DNA of 64,000 nt from Acidimicrobiaceae bacterium UBA7830 (GCA_002501485.1 DLTS01000059.1:1-64000), one strand, 5' to 3'; positions 1 through 9,498 are shown, counted from the stretch's first letter. Notes: generated by a model from the sequence alone, not told the origin. Made by a program: numbers and translations.

Positions 1-1471
1 CGCCATGGCGTGACGCAAACATCATCGAAATATTCGCTACTTCTGCGAGGAGGTCAAGGTCGGGTGCAAGTCGCGCAATCGCTCCGTCAAGGAACACCAT
101 ATTTTTCACATACAGCATGAGTTCTTTCGGAAGGCGAGCACCATACGACAGCAGGGCCTTCACCACGCGCTGTACCTCGGCAACCATTTCTTCGCCGCTG
201 AGAGTCGTCGGGTCGATCGGCGCTTCGTCAAGACGCAGGTCGTGAATGACCGCTTGAAGATCGGTGTCGAGAGGAAGAGCACCAAGGTCACGAAGAGCAG
301 CCATCTGACCGGAGAGATCATTAGTAGTGGCGGTCATCATGAGTCGAAGGAATGCCCGTCGGCGATCATCATCTAGACGGGCAGTAATACCAAAGTCGAG
401 AAGAGCGGTGCGCCCATCGGGAAGGACGAAGAGGTTTCCGCCATGTAGGTCGCCATGGAAGATACCGTGAATCAATGCCCCCTCCATGAACGCAACCATT
501 CCGGTTCTAATGACATCTTCGGTGTCAATGCCGGCGTCTTGCATTCCGGTGACATCGTCAAAATTGAATCCGTCGATTCGCTGCATGACGAGCGTCCGAG
601 TCGTCACCAGTTGCGGGTGAGGACGAGGAACGACATATCGGGTTTGACCAAGATCGTTGAGCACCTTGGCAACATCAACCATGTTCGCCGCTTCGAGACG
701 GAAGTCGAGTTCTTCAACAATGGTCTCTGCGAACAGCTCGACGAGAGCGGGAGGATTCGCAAGTGCAGCAACCGGAATTCGACCGACGAGGTGTGGGGCA
801 AGCCACGCCATCACCTTGAGATCGGTACGAACGAGGCGAGCAACATCAGGTCGTTGCACCTTAATCACGACTTCGGTGCCGTCAAGTAGGGTCGCCCGAT
901 GGACCTGAGCAATTGATGCAGCAGCCAGTTCAGTCGAATCAATCGACTGGAACACCTCATTGAGTGGTCGGCCAAGGTCGCGCTCAATGGTGCGCTCTAC
1001 CACATCAAAGTTTTCGGCGGGCACCTGGTCACGACACTTTTTGAACTCGTCGACGAGTTCCCCGGGGAACAATCCGTCACCGGAAGAAATGATTTGAGCC
1101 AACTTGATATACGTCGCTCCAAGTGACTCGATCGCGCTGCGAAGGCGACGTGAGAGATCGCTGCGCGATGCTTCTGTCGAGGAGAAGCGACGAAGGCGCT
1201 TACGCACCCACCAGTTTCCGACAGCCCAACCTATGCGGCCGACCACGACGATCATTCGACCGATATTCGGAACTTTTCCAGGACGAGTCAGATTTGGAAC
1301 TTCATCTTTTGCCTGATCACGAACAAAATCGAGACCTCTCGACCACGCAATTGAGTCGGCGCGAAGGACCCAAGGCGCTGTCTCGGTGAAGGCGGCCCAC
1401 TCGCAATCTGCGGGAAGAGCGTCGTGAGAAAGATTGGGGGATTGGTCGTCGGTGACGGTCACGCTTTTCAT
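1..1471 (-). CDS. ABC1/UbiB (AarF) family atypical kinase, 3' end cut by the window
   Basis: Read from the reverse strand, the frame stays open to base 1 and gives at least 490 residues of an ABC1-family protein-kinase-like ATPase. This family includes UbiB/COQ8 and is linked to isoprenoid-quinone or lipid metabolism. Visible motifs: KLAQ at about 123-126 (the family's KxGQ position), an Ala-rich nucleotide loop near 183-188, Lys204 in VVIKVQRP, EELDFRLEAANM near 253-264, HGDLHGGN at 339-346 and LLDFG near 357-361. The KxGQ glycine is alanine here. An in-frame ATG at 1498 could add nine residues; neither start has a clear Shine-Dalgarno. It is the last visible gene of the ettA-cysQ-crotonase unit. 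The family call is secure; the substrate is unknown. Confidence 0.9.
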   Translation of the reverse strand, partial: MKSVTVTDDQSPNLSHDALPADCEWAAFTETAPWVLRADSIAWSRGLDFVRDQAKDEVPNLTRPGKVPNIGRMIVVVGRIGWAVGNWWVRKRLRRFSSTEASRSDLSRRLRSAIESLGATYIKLAQIISSGDGLFPGELVDEFKKCRDQVPAENFDVVERTIERDLGRPLNEVFQSIDSTELAAASIAQVHRATLLDGTEVVIKVQRPDVARLVRTDLKVMAWLAPHLVGRIPVAALANPPALVELFAETIVEELDFRLEAANMVDVAKVLNDLGQTRYVVPRPHPQLVTTRTLVMQRIDGFNFDDVTGMQDAGIDTEDVIRTGMVAFMEGALIHGIFHGDLHGGNLFVLPDGRTALLDFGITARLDDDRRRAFLRLMMTATTNDLSGQMAALRDLGALPLDTDLQAVIHDLRLDEAPIDPTTLSGEEMVAEVQRVVKALLSYGARLPKELMLYVKNMVFLDGAIARLAPDLDLLAEVANISMMFASRHG

Positions 1472-1524
1472 TCTGCCGACTGAGACGTCGCAGGTCATGT
1501 CGTGCTCAGAACTTTGTGACGTAT

Positions 1525-2370
1525 CTAAAACTTTGGCAGTCGACGTTCAAGAAATGCCGCGATGCCTTCTCGGTACTCATCGGTACCCATTGCTGCATCA
1601 AGAAGTTCCTTCGATTCAGCTACCGACGCCGCAGGGTCACCACGCAATAGGTCTTCGTGGAGTTGCCGTTTGGCGTGAGCAACTGCGTGAGGGCCGGTGG
1701 TGGCGGCAAGAAGATGTCCGTATGTCACCGCTGCGTCCAACGTGGCTTCGCCGTCGGGAAGCACTTCGTTCCATAAACCCCAGTCGGCGGATTCAGCAAC
1801 GGTCACGACACGGCCCGAGAGCAGAAGGTCTGCGGCTCTAGAGGTGCCAACGAGCCGTGGAAGAGTCCACGACAAGCCGTACTCGGCAGGAAGACCGAGT
1901 TTGGGCGCCGCCGTCGTGATCTTTGCAGGAGCCGAGCCAAAGCGAAGGTCACAGAAACAGGCAAGAGCGAAACTCACCCCGGCTACCGATCCGTTCACCG
2001 CAGCGATAATCGGAAGCCGATAGCCAAACATCCACGAGAGATCCTCATCAAATTCGTGACGAAGTTCGCCCCCTGGACGAGCAACATCGTTTGCCAGGCC
2101 GGTTTCGTAAGAGCCTCGCTCAGCGTGGTCGCCTAAGGCTTGCGAGTCGCCCCCAACCGAGAAGGCTGGCGGGGTTCCGGTGACCACCACTGCTCGAACA
2201 TTGTCGAGTGCCTCGATGTGGCGCATGACAGCCAAGAACTCTCCGTGCATCGTGCCATTCCAGGCGTTCGCGCGATGAGGTCGATGCAGTTCAACGATGG
2301 CTACGGGCCCATCGAATCGATACCGAATCGCTCGAAGGTCCTCCGATGCGGGTATTTCTGTTGCGCTCAT
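1525..2370 (-). CDS. Enoyl-CoA hydratase/isomerase (crotonase) family protein
   Basis: A 281-residue crotonase-fold protein expected to act on CoA thioesters through an oxyanion hole. The N-terminal half carries VAIVELHRPHRANAW, SVGGDSQ (first oxyanion-hole region) and NGSVAGVSFALACFCDLRFG (second glycine-rich region), followed by KLGLPAEYGLSWTLPRLVG, all characteristic of the family. ATG 2370 is chosen because it makes a 4-nt ATGA overlap with the upstream phosphatase gene; an ATG six bases earlier is possible. Family members catalyse hydration, isomerisation, dehalogenation or hydrolysis, so the exact reaction is not determined. The catabolic genes further along the window would be natural partners, but this one lies in a separate operon. 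Confidence 0.88.
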   Translation of the reverse strand: MSATEIPASEDLRAIRYRFDGPVAIVELHRPHRANAWNGTMHGEFLAVMRHIEALDNVRAVVVTGTPPAFSVGGDSQALGDHAERGSYETGLANDVARPGGELRHEFDEDLSWMFGYRLPIIAAVNGSVAGVSFALACFCDLRFGSAPAKITTAAPKLGLPAEYGLSWTLPRLVGTSRAADLLLSGRVVTVAESADWGLWNEVLPDGEATLDAAVTYGHLLAATTGPHAVAHAKRQLHEDLLRGDPAASVAESKELLDAAMGTDEYREGIAAFLERRLPKF

Positions 2371-3125
2371 CCCCATAAGGCTCGCAGAACCGGATCAGCA
2401 AGTTCGGGTCGGCACACGATGAGGTCAGGAAGCCACGCATCTCGGCCGTTGTAGATGATTGGTGAGCCATCGATTCTGCTGACGTGGAGTCCTGCTACTT
2501 GAGCAACGGCAGCTGGCGCAGCGGAATCCCACTGATACATGCCACCGTCGTGCACGTAGATATCAGCAGTGCCAGTAATCACCGCCATCGTCTTCGCACC
2601 AGCCGAACCGAGCCGCAAAGCATCGCAATCGAGTCCGCGAGCAACCCAGTGCGCAGATGGAGGCGCCTGGTTACGAGACGTGATCAAAATGGGACGCGGC
2701 CGAGATACAGCGGGCACGACCGGAGCAGGGTCCATTGCGAATACCTGCCCGAGCGCCGGCAGCGAAACTGCGCCAGCAACGAAATGATCGTCGTGCCACA
2801 GCGCAATATGAACGGCCCAATCAACTCGATCGCGTTCGGCAAATTCACGTGTCCCGTCGAGTGGGTCAATAATCCACACCCGTCCACCGGAAAAGCGACG
2901 CGGATCTTCACGGCCCTCTTCCGACAGCACAGCATCATCAGGCCTCAGCGCCCGAAGTTCATTCATCAAAAAACTCTGAGCCGCATCATCACCTGCATCT
3001 TTTACCGACCAGTGGTTAAGGCCTTGGGCGAACAGGTCGGCGCGGGTGCGCACGAGCAATTCGCCGGCCTCAACGGCAAGACGCGTCGCGAGTTCTTGAT
3101 CGCCTTCCGTGGCGGCCGTCGACAT
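2367..3125 (-). CDS. Inositol monophosphatase/CysQ-like phosphatase
   Basis: A 252-residue member of the Li-sensitive, Mg-dependent phosphatase superfamily. Metal-ligand motifs are intact: EE at 69-70, DPLDGT at 87-92 and WD at 199-200 followed by SAAPAAV. The DPLDGTREF form and the length fit CysQ-type 3'(2'),5'-bisphosphate nucleotidases, which recycle PAP from sulfate assimilation, better than inositol monophosphatases. An IMPase or fructose-bisphosphatase activity cannot be excluded, since actinobacterial CysQ homologues can be broad. The gene starts at the last base of the ettA stop codon and overlaps the following crotonase by 4 nt, so it is almost certainly co-transcribed with both. 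Confidence 0.85.
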   Translation of the reverse strand: MSTAATEGDQELATRLAVEAGELLVRTRADLFAQGLNHWSVKDAGDDAAQSFLMNELRALRPDDAVLSEEGREDPRRFSGGRVWIIDPLDGTREFAERDRVDWAVHIALWHDDHFVAGAVSLPALGQVFAMDPAPVVPAVSRPRPILITSRNQAPPSAHWVARGLDCDALRLGSAGAKTMAVITGTADIYVHDGGMYQWDSAAPAAVAQVAGLHVSRIDGSPIIYNGRDAWLPDLIVCRPELADPVLRALWG

Positions 3126-4798
3126 TATGCGAGTTTCTTGTACTTAATTCGTTGTGGCTGGTCTGCGCTCACGCCGAGTTCTCTGCGCCGGAACTCTTCA
3201 TATTCAGAGAAGTTGCCCTCAAACCATCGAACTTGGCTATCGCCCTCAAAGGCAAGAACGTGAGTCGCAATGCGGTCGAGGAACCATCGGTCGTGAGAAA
3301 TGACGACAGCGCAGCCAGGGAACGACTCCAATCCTGTTTCGAGAGCGCGAAGCGTGTCGACATCAAGGTCGTTTGTCGGTTCGTCTAGGAGCAGAACATT
3401 GCCGCCCGACTTGAGAAGTTTCGCAAGATGCACTCGGTTTCGTTCACCACCAGACAGCTTTCCGACCGGCTTCTGCTGATCGGTACCTTTGAAATTGAAA
3501 CTTGCAACATAGGCACGTCCGTGAACCTCACGATTACCAACGATCACTTGATCATCGCCGCCGGTGATCTCTTCGTAGACCGTGCTTTCAGCATCAAGGT
3601 CATCACGGTTCTGATCGACGTAGCTCATTTGCACTGTCGACCCGATGGTGATTTCGCCACCATCAGCGGTTTCGAGTCCTGCAAGCATGCGGAACAATGT
3701 GGTCTTACCGGCCCCGTTAGCGCCGATTATGCCGACAATCCCTGCAGGAGGAAGCGAGAACGAAAGGTCCTCAATGAGCAGCCGATCACCGAACCCTTTT
3801 GAAAGACATGAGACTTCAATCACGGTGTCGCCGAGACGTTGACCCGGCGGGATTGCGATCTCGAGACGATTCGAGGTGTCGCGATCGGCTTCAGCCTCCG
3901 CATGCAGTTTTTCGTATGCCGCAAGACGCGCCTTGCCCTTTGCCTGACGCGCTTTCGGTGCCATACGAACCCAATCAAGTTCTCGTTCAAGGGTTCGCCG
4001 GCGAGCCACGTTCGACTTCTCCTCTTGGGCAAGTCGGGCCTGTTTTTGCTCAAGCCAACTGGAGTAGTTCCCTTCGAACGGAATGCCGCGCCCGCGATCA
4101 AGTTCAAGAATCCACTGTGCGACATTGTCGAGGAAATAGCGGTCGTGAGTGATAGCAACAACGGTGCCGCTGTAATCCCGCAAGAACCGTTCGAGCCAAT
4201 AGACACTCTCGGCATCGAGGTGGTTTGTGGGCTCGTCAAGGAGCAACAGGTCAGGCCGACTCAGTAACAGACGGCACAATGCAACACGTCGCCGCTCACC
4301 ACCGGACAGTGTGCTGACGTTGGCATCGTCGGGTGGGCAGCGAAGTGCATCCATTGCGATCTCGACGTTTCGATCAAGGCTCCACGCATCGGTAGCGGCG
4401 ATCTTGTTTTCGAGCTCGGCTTGTTCTTTGCCGATTTTGTCGTAGTCGGCGTCTGGGTCAGCCCATTTCGCCATCACTTCGTTGTAGCGATCGATGAGCG
4501 ACTGAACCTCGGCAACCCCATCCATGACGTTGCCTCGGACATCTTTATTTGGATCGAGTTCTGGTTCTTGGGCGAGGTATCCAACGGTGAATCCCGGTGT
4601 GAGTCGAGCTTCACCGGAGTAACCGTCATCTAGCCCCGCCATGATTTTCAACAGACTCGACTTGCCTGAACCATTCGATCCGATGACGCCGATTTTTGCA
4701 CCGGGGTAGAACGACAGCGAGATGTTCTCAAGCACCGTACGATCGGGCGGGTAGTGGCGGGCAAGTTTGTAACAGGTGTAGATGAACTCATGAGCCAT
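3125..4798 (-). CDS. ettA: Energy-dependent translational throttle protein EttA (ABC-F)
   Basis: A 557-residue soluble protein with two ABC ATPase cassettes and no membrane segments. The first cassette has Walker [10 protein letters not shown], signature [11 protein letters not shown] and Walker [13 protein letters not shown]; the second has [20 protein letters not shown] and [12 protein letters not shown] charged linker around residues 245-310 contains the arm region. EttA binds the ribosomal E site and gates the first steps of elongation according to ATP/ADP ratio. Length and the full C-terminal end match the EttA subfamily rather than antibiotic-resistance ABC-Fs. It heads the unit ettA-cysQ-crotonase-ubiB. 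No Shine-Dalgarno precedes ATG 4798; a TAGCCT hexamer lies nine bases upstream. Confidence 0.93.
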   Translation of the reverse strand: MAHEFIYTCYKLARHYPPDRTVLENISLSFYPGAKIGVIGSNGSGKSSLLKIMAGLDDGYSGEARLTPGFTVGYLAQEPELDPNKDVRGNVMDGVAEVQSLIDRYNEVMAKWADPDADYDKIGKEQAELENKIAATDAWSLDRNVEIAMDALRCPPDDANVSTLSGGERRRVALCRLLLSRPDLLLLDEPTNHLDAESVYWLERFLRDYSGTVVAITHDRYFLDNVAQWILELDRGRGIPFEGNYSSWLEQKQARLAQEEKSNVARRRTLERELDWVRMAPKARQAKGKARLAAYEKLHAEAEADRDTSNRLEIAIPPGQRLGDTVIEVSCLSKGFGDRLLIEDLSFSLPPAGIVGIIGANGAGKTTLFRMLAGLETADGGEITIGSTVQMSYVDQNRDDLDAESTVYEEITGGDDQVIVGNREVHGRAYVASFNFKGTDQQKPVGKLSGGERNRVHLAKLLKSGGNVLLLDEPTNDLDVDTLRALETGLESFPGCAVVISHDRWFLDRIATHVLAFEGDSQVRWFEGNFSEYEEFRRRELGVSADQPQRIKYKKLA

Positions 4799-4807
4799 GC
4801 GTTCTTG

Positions 4808-4813
4808 AGGCTA
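4808..4813 (-). promoter_or_regulatory. Candidate -10 element for ettA (leaderless)
   Basis: On the minus strand TAGCCT ends nine bases before the ettA ATG and no Shine-Dalgarno is present. This fits the actinobacterial TAnnnT -10 consensus, with transcription starting at or just before the start codon. No convincing -35 is seen. Confidence 0.45.
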
Positions 4814-4904
4814 ACGCCGTCAGCCAGAGCCACGCCGTTCGAAGCCACCTTGTCGGAAGTCACGTCAACACTAGGTAGCTCCGAGTGGCATCTCGATGGC
4901 TGAG

Positions 4905-4910
4905 TAATAC
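4905..4910 (+). promoter_or_regulatory. Candidate -10 element for the 2OG oxygenase (leaderless)
   Basis: TAATAC lies nine bases before ATG 4920 (three before GTG 4914), with no Shine-Dalgarno, suggesting a leaderless transcript starting at or near ATG 4920. Confidence 0.4.
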
Positions 4911-4919
4911 GATGTGGCA

Positions 4920-5774
4920 ATGACTCCGGATGTTGTTGACTTCGCAGCACCAGACGCTCCCGAGCGTTTTACTGAGAGCCTTCGAACCACGGGATTTGCC
5001 GTTGTCACGAACCACCCGTTGCCGTGGGAACTCGTGCAAAGTCTCTACGCTGAGTGGGGAGAATTCTTTACTAGTGGTGCAGCCGAGGCGTATACCGTTG
5101 GCCCTGACAGTCAAGAGGGATATTTCCCACCAAAGATTGCGGAAACAGCGAAAGGCAGGACGGTTCGAGACCTCAAAGAGTTCTTCCACGTGTACCCGTG
5201 GAGCGACAAATATCCGTCAGAAGTTTCCGACAATGCGATGAAATATCGAGATATCGCCACCGACGTGGCTTCGACTCTCTTGGGTTGGATCGATGCGAAT
5301 ATTCCGATGGAAGTCGCTGAGAAGCTGTCTCGACCGGTGGCGGACATGCTCACAGGAAACTCACGTACCCTGCTGCGGATTTTGCGGTATCCGCCGCTTG
5401 AAGGCGTCGCGCCAGAAGGAGCCGTTCGCGCGGCGGCTCATGAAGACATCAACTTGTTGACCGTGCTTCCAGCCAGCAACGAGACAGGCCTCGAACTGTT
5501 AGGTGCTGACGGAGAGTGGTACGAGGTTCCCTGCGACCCCGGTTCGATTGCGGTGAATTGCGGTGAGATGCTCGATCGCGCAACCGAGGGCTACCTTCCT
5601 GCGACAACTCACAGAGTGGTGAACCCGGTTGGAGAGGCAGCAACCCGTGCTCGTATGTCGATGCCGTTGTTCCTCGCTGCGGCTGATGACGTCATCATCA
5701 CCGATGGTCGAACCGCGGAAGAACTGCTCGCCGAACGAATCGCAGAACTCCGAAGCCAAGATTCCACAGATTAA
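4920..5774 (+). CDS. 2-oxoglutarate/Fe(II)-dependent oxygenase, isopenicillin N synthase-like
   Basis: A 284-residue protein of the isopenicillin-N-synthase-like 2OG-Fe(II) oxygenase family. The iron-binding facial triad is visible as H174-E-D176 and H231 (TTHRVVNP), and the 2OG-binding R-x-S as R245/S247 (RARMSMPLF). Residues 20-35 (LRTTGFAVVTNHP) match the family's N-terminal region. The oxidised substrate is unknown. A GTG at 4914 in the same frame is an alternative start; ATG 4920 is preferred because of its distance from the candidate -10. It stands alone between divergent ettA and the downstream kgd, 20 bases away, so it may share a transcript with kgd. Confidence 0.87.
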   Translation: MTPDVVDFAAPDAPERFTESLRTTGFAVVTNHPLPWELVQSLYAEWGEFFTSGAAEAYTVGPDSQEGYFPPKIAETAKGRTVRDLKEFFHVYPWSDKYPSEVSDNAMKYRDIATDVASTLLGWIDANIPMEVAEKLSRPVADMLTGNSRTLLRILRYPPLEGVAPEGAVRAAAHEDINLLTVLPASNETGLELLGADGEWYEVPCDPGSIAVNCGEMLDRATEGYLPATTHRVVNPVGEAATRARMSMPLFLAAADDVIITDGRTAEELLAERIAELRSQDSTD

Positions 5775-5781
5775 TTTCCTG

Positions 5782-5787
5782 TACGCT
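5782..5787 (+). promoter_or_regulatory. Candidate -10 element for kgd (leaderless)
   Basis: TACGCT ends seven bases before the GTG start of kgd and no Shine-Dalgarno is seen. It suggests a leaderless transcript, independent of readthrough from the oxygenase gene. Confidence 0.4.
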
Positions 5788-5794
5788 TGCCAGC

Positions 5795-8700
5795 GTGTCA
5801 CATCCACCCGAAGCATTTGGAGCCAACTCGTGGCTCGTTGAGGAAATGTATGAGCGCTTCTGCGCAGACGCCGAATCGGTCGGTGACTCGTGGAAAGAGT
5901 TCTTTTCTGACTACCGGCCAAATGGTCAAACCACAGCCGAGACGGCGACAACAATTCCGCCAGCATCGCCGTCAGTCGATGTGGCTACACCGGCTCCCAC
6001 CGTTCCCGCCAAACCACAGCCTGAGAGCGTTTCTCAAACAGACACACCTGCTAGCAATGGCGAAGCGCCTGACATTGGCACACCGATTCGCGGCGTTGCG
6101 GCCCGGATCGTTGAGAACATGGAAAACAGTCTCTCGGTGCCAACTGCAACAAGTTTCAGAAATGTGCCGGCGAAGTTGTTAGAGGTCAACCGCAAGGCGA
6201 TTAACTCTTATCGCGAGCGCACCGGACAAGCTAAGGTCAGCTTTACCCACCTCATTGGCTACGCAATCGTCAGAGCGATCGCAGATGCCTCTCCGAACAT
6301 GCGAAACGGATTCGTGGAGGGGGGAGATGGGAAGCCCCGCCTCATTAATGCAACATCGGTCAACATGGGTCTGGCTGTCGATGTTGACAAAGGTGACGGA
6401 ACCAGATCGCTCGTCGTGCCCGTACTTCGTGATGCTGACACCATGTCGTTCGCCGGCTTCTTGGCTGCGTACGAAGAGATCATCCGGAAAGTCCGCAACA
6501 ACAAACTCACCGTCGATGACTTTCAGGGAGCAAACATCACCCTGACGAATCCGGGAACGATCGGAACCGTGCAGTCAGTTCCTCGCTTGATGCCTGGTCA
6601 AGGCGTCATCGTCGGGGTCGGCAACATTGATTACCCGGCAGAATTTGAAGGCGCCGACCGAACAAATCTCTCGTCGTTGGGAATTTCAAAGGTGGTCACG
6701 GTCACCAGTACCTACGACCATCGCATTATCCAAGGAGCCGAGTCAGGGCTCTTTTTGAAACGTGTACACGAGTTGCTTCTTGGAGGGCACGACTTTTATG
6801 TCGACATTTTCCAAGCCCTTGAGATTCCGTATGAGGCCTATGAGTGGGAAAACGACACCAATCCGATCGACCGTGAAGAGGCAATGCTTGCCAAGCAGAT
6901 GGCAGTTGCAAAACTCATTCGCGTCCACCGGGTGCGTGGCCACCTCATGGCTGACCTCGACCCACTGAAATGGAAAGCACCGCGAACCCCGAAAGAACTT
7001 GATCCCACAACGTACGGCTTGACCATCTGGGACCGTGACCGCGAATTCTTGACCGACCATGTTGGGGGCAAACCCAAGATGCGTCTTGGCGATCTACTCA
7101 GCGTTCTTCGGAATGCGTACTGCAGCAAAATCGGTGTTGAGTACATGCACATCCAAAACACCGAAGAACAAGAATGGATGCAAGCCCGCCTTGAAGGTGC
7201 CCCTGTACATTTCGAACACGACGAGAAACTACGTATTCTCGAGCGACTCAATGCTGCGGAGGCATTCGAACGCTTTCTTGCAACGAAGTACGTCGGCACA
7301 AAACGGTTTGGCATCGAAGGTGCTGAGAGCGCGATACCAATTCTTGACACCATTTTGTCGAACGCTGCAGAAGCAAACCTCGATGGGGCAGTGATTGGCA
7401 TGGCCCACCGGGGTCGCCTCAACGTGTTGTCCAACATCATGGGCAAGAGCCACGAAGCGATTTTTGCTGAGTTCGAGGGGCATCTCGATCCGAGCACCGT
7501 TCAAGGTTCCGGCGATGTGAAATATCATCTCGGTGCCACCGGCGAGTACACGAGCCCAAGCGGCGCGCATATCGATGTCGAGCTTGCAGCAAACCCAAGC
7601 CACCTTGAAACCGTCAACCCAATCGTGATGGGTATCGCCCGATCACGCCAAGATCGAATTAATCCCCCGCTTTCGTACTCTGTTCTACCGTTGCTCGTCC
7701 ACGGCGATGCCGCATTCGCAGGCCAAGGCATCGTCGCCGAGTGCTTGGCGATGAGCGATATCAGTGGATACCGCGTCGGTGGGACCATCCACCTCATCAT
7801 AAATAACCAGATCGGGTTTACGACCGCTCCACAGTTTGCAAGGTCATCGCTGTATTGCTCCGATGTCGCAAAGTCGATTCAAGTTCCTATTTTCCACGTG
7901 AACGGTGACGACCCAGAAGCGTGCGCTCGAGTGGCACAACTTGCTTGGGAATATCGGCAGACATTTAAAAAAGATGTCGTGATCGACATGGTCTGCTACC
8001 GGCGCCACGGCCACAACGAAGGTGACGACCCGAGCTACACCCAGCCACTCATGTATCGGGCGATCGCAGAACGCAGAAGTGTCCGAAAGTTGTATGTCGA
8101 GACCTTGGTGACCCGAGGCGACATCGATGTCGATGAAGCAGAGCAGGCACTTACCGACTTCCAAACAAAATTGCAGGCCGCGCTCGATGCAACCCGGTCA
8201 AAAGCCACCGAACCGTTTAAAGCACCACCGCCACCGAACCCGATTGGCGTCCTTCCTCCGGTCGCAACCGGAGTCGATCGACCGGTGCTAGATCGAGTGT
8301 TCAACCGCTTAACCGAGTACCCCGAAGGGTTCACTCCCCATCCAAAACTTGCAAAGCAGTTCGCGGGGCGTCAGCAACTCTTCGAAGAGAGCGGAGAAAT
8401 TGACTGGGCCACGGGTGAAGCTCTTGCGATTGGCTCCTTACTTCTCGATGGCCGCTCTGTGCGACTTGCAGGCGAAGATTCCCGCCGCGGAACGTTCAGC
8501 CAGCGCCATGCATCGCTCGTCGATTACGAAACCGGTGAACAGTGGATCCCGCTTGACACACTGACCGACGATGACACCAAGTTCTGGTTGTACGACTCGC
8601 TGCTCAGCGAGTATGCAGCGCTCGGGTACGAATACGGTTACGCACAGGCAAACCCATCAGCACTCGTAATGTGGGAGGCGCAGTTTGGCGACTTCATCAA

Positions 8701-9427
8701 CGGTGCCCAAATCGTGATCGACCAATATCTTGTCGCAGCTGAGGATAAATGGGGCCAACAGAACGGACTCGTTCTCCTCCTCCCGCATGGTTACGAAGGC
8801 CAGGGACCAGAACACTCCTCGGCGCGAATCGAACGCTTCCTTATTATGGCGGCCGAAGACAACATTCAGTTGTGCAACGCAACGACAGCTGCGCAGTACT
8901 TCCATCTGCTCCGCCGGCAAGTACACAGCGAGCGACAGACCCCTCTAGTGATCTTCACACCGAAGCAGGGGCTGCGGATGCGTCAAACTCGCTCGCACAT
9001 CGACGAACTCACAACTGGGTCGTTCAAAGAAGTCATCGACGACTCGCACGTGGAGGATAGGAACGCGGTGCAACGAATCGTGTTCTGCTCAGGAAAGGTT
9101 GCATGGGACGCCATGTCTGAAAGAGATCAGCGCAACGCCCCGGTTGCGGTAGTGCGCGTTGAGCAGTTGTACCCCCTCCCAACCGAGCAGATGTTCGGTG
9201 TGCTGGAGTTTTATCCGAATGCCCGTGAAGTCGTCTGGCTCCAAGAAGAACCAGAGAACATGGGGGCGTGGAAGTTCATTGAGCACAGGTTCTGGAGAGT
9301 GAAAGAGCGCGGGTACGACTTCCGCCATGTAGCTCGCTTCGAATCAGGCAGCCCAGCGACCGGATCGAAGACAGTGCACGATCAAGAGCTCAACGACCTC
9401 ATGGACGCGCTGTTCTCCGGCCTCTAA
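5795..9427 (+). CDS. kgd: Multifunctional 2-oxoglutarate metabolism enzyme Kgd (E2 + E1o fusion)
   Basis: A 1210-residue TCA-cycle enzyme of the actinobacterial KGD type. An N-terminal E1 docking helix (about 5-30, NSWLVEEMYERF) is followed by a Pro/Ala/Thr linker to about 90, an acyltransferase (E2-like) domain to about 340 with catalytic His309 in TYDHRIIQGAE, and a complete thiamine-diphosphate E1o domain (IEGAESAIPILD, AHRGRLNVLSNI, HVNGDDPEACARV, CYRRHGHNEGDDP). This fusion is a hallmark of Actinobacteria, where it supplies the 2-oxoglutarate dehydrogenase E1/E2, decarboxylase and carboligase activities; regulation by the FHA protein GarA is known in relatives. The N-terminal extension before the E2 domain is short compared with mycobacterial Kgd. 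Start GTG 5795 matches the conserved N-terminus. Confidence 0.97.
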   Translation: MSHPPEAFGANSWLVEEMYERFCADAESVGDSWKEFFSDYRPNGQTTAETATTIPPASPSVDVATPAPTVPAKPQPESVSQTDTPASNGEAPDIGTPIRGVAARIVENMENSLSVPTATSFRNVPAKLLEVNRKAINSYRERTGQAKVSFTHLIGYAIVRAIADASPNMRNGFVEGGDGKPRLINATSVNMGLAVDVDKGDGTRSLVVPVLRDADTMSFAGFLAAYEEIIRKVRNNKLTVDDFQGANITLTNPGTIGTVQSVPRLMPGQGVIVGVGNIDYPAEFEGADRTNLSSLGISKVVTVTSTYDHRIIQGAESGLFLKRVHELLLGGHDFYVDIFQALEIPYEAYEWENDTNPIDREEAMLAKQMAVAKLIRVHRVRGHLMADLDPLKWKAPRTPKELDPTTYGLTIWDRDREFLTDHVGGKPKMRLGDLLSVLRNAYCSKIGVEYMHIQNTEEQEWMQARLEGAPVHFEHDEKLRILERLNAAEAFERFLATKYVGTKRFGIEGAESAIPILDTILSNAAEANLDGAVIGMAHRGRLNVLSNIMGKSHEAIFAEFEGHLDPSTVQGSGDVKYHLGATGEYTSPSGAHIDVELAANPSHLETVNPIVMGIARSRQDRINPPLSYSVLPLLVHGDAAFAGQGIVAECLAMSDISGYRVGGTIHLIINNQIGFTTAPQFARSSLYCSDVAKSIQVPIFHVNGDDPEACARVAQLAWEYRQTFKKDVVIDMVCYRRHGHNEGDDPSYTQPLMYRAIAERRSVRKLYVETLVTRGDIDVDEAEQALTDFQTKLQAALDATRSKATEPFKAPPPPNPIGVLPPVATGVDRPVLDRVFNRLTEYPEGFTPHPKLAKQFAGRQQLFEESGEIDWATGEALAIGSLLLDGRSVRLAGEDSRRGTFSQRHASLVDYETGEQWIPLDTLTDDDTKFWLYDSLLSEYAALGYEYGYAQANPSALVMWEAQFGDFINGAQIVIDQYLVAAEDKWGQQNGLVLLLPHGYEGQGPEHSSARIERFLIMAAEDNIQLCNATTAAQYFHLLRRQVHSERQTPLVIFTPKQGLRMRQTRSHIDELTTGSFKEVIDDSHVEDRNAVQRIVFCSGKVAWDAMSERDQRNAPVAVVRVEQLYPLPTEQMFGVLEFYPNAREVVWLQEEPENMGAWKFIEHRFWRVKERGYDFRHVARFESGSPATGSKTVHDQELNDLMDALFSGL

Positions 9428-9462
9428 CCCCACCCAGCGAACCAACACGGTCGGTCGGCGAC

Positions 9463-9468
9463 TAGCGT
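9463..9468 (+). promoter_or_regulatory. Candidate -10 element for the leader ORF and PPDK-like gene
   Basis: TAGCGT ends six bases before the ATG of a 7-codon ORF. The same TAGCGT hexamer sits just upstream of metG, ychF and the bS22 gene in this window, which supports its being a real -10. Confidence 0.5.
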
Positions 9469-9474
9469 TTCACT

Positions 9475-9498
9475 ATGCGCCACAGGGTCCGGCGATGA
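9475..9498 (+). CDS. Seven-residue leader ORF (MRHRVRR) overlapping the PPDK-like start
   Basis: ATG at 9475 opens a frame of seven codons, Met-Arg-His-Arg-Val-Arg-Arg, whose TGA at 9496-9498 overlaps the ATG of the next gene (9495) in a 4-nt ATGA arrangement. The ATG lies six bases after a TAGCGT hexamer, so the transcript would begin at or next to it and the peptide would be translated leaderlessly, handing ribosomes to the PPDK-like ORF, which has no own Shine-Dalgarno. Four of seven codons encode Arg, so translation of the leader might respond to arginine supply, but that is speculation. It could also be a chance ORF in a short 5' leader. Confidence 0.45.
   Translation: MRHRVRR

Noticed and set aside
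2484..3263. 259-codon plus-strand frame over the CysQ gene
   Set aside because: The CysQ frame carries the metal motifs; the opposite strand reads as unrelated mixture.
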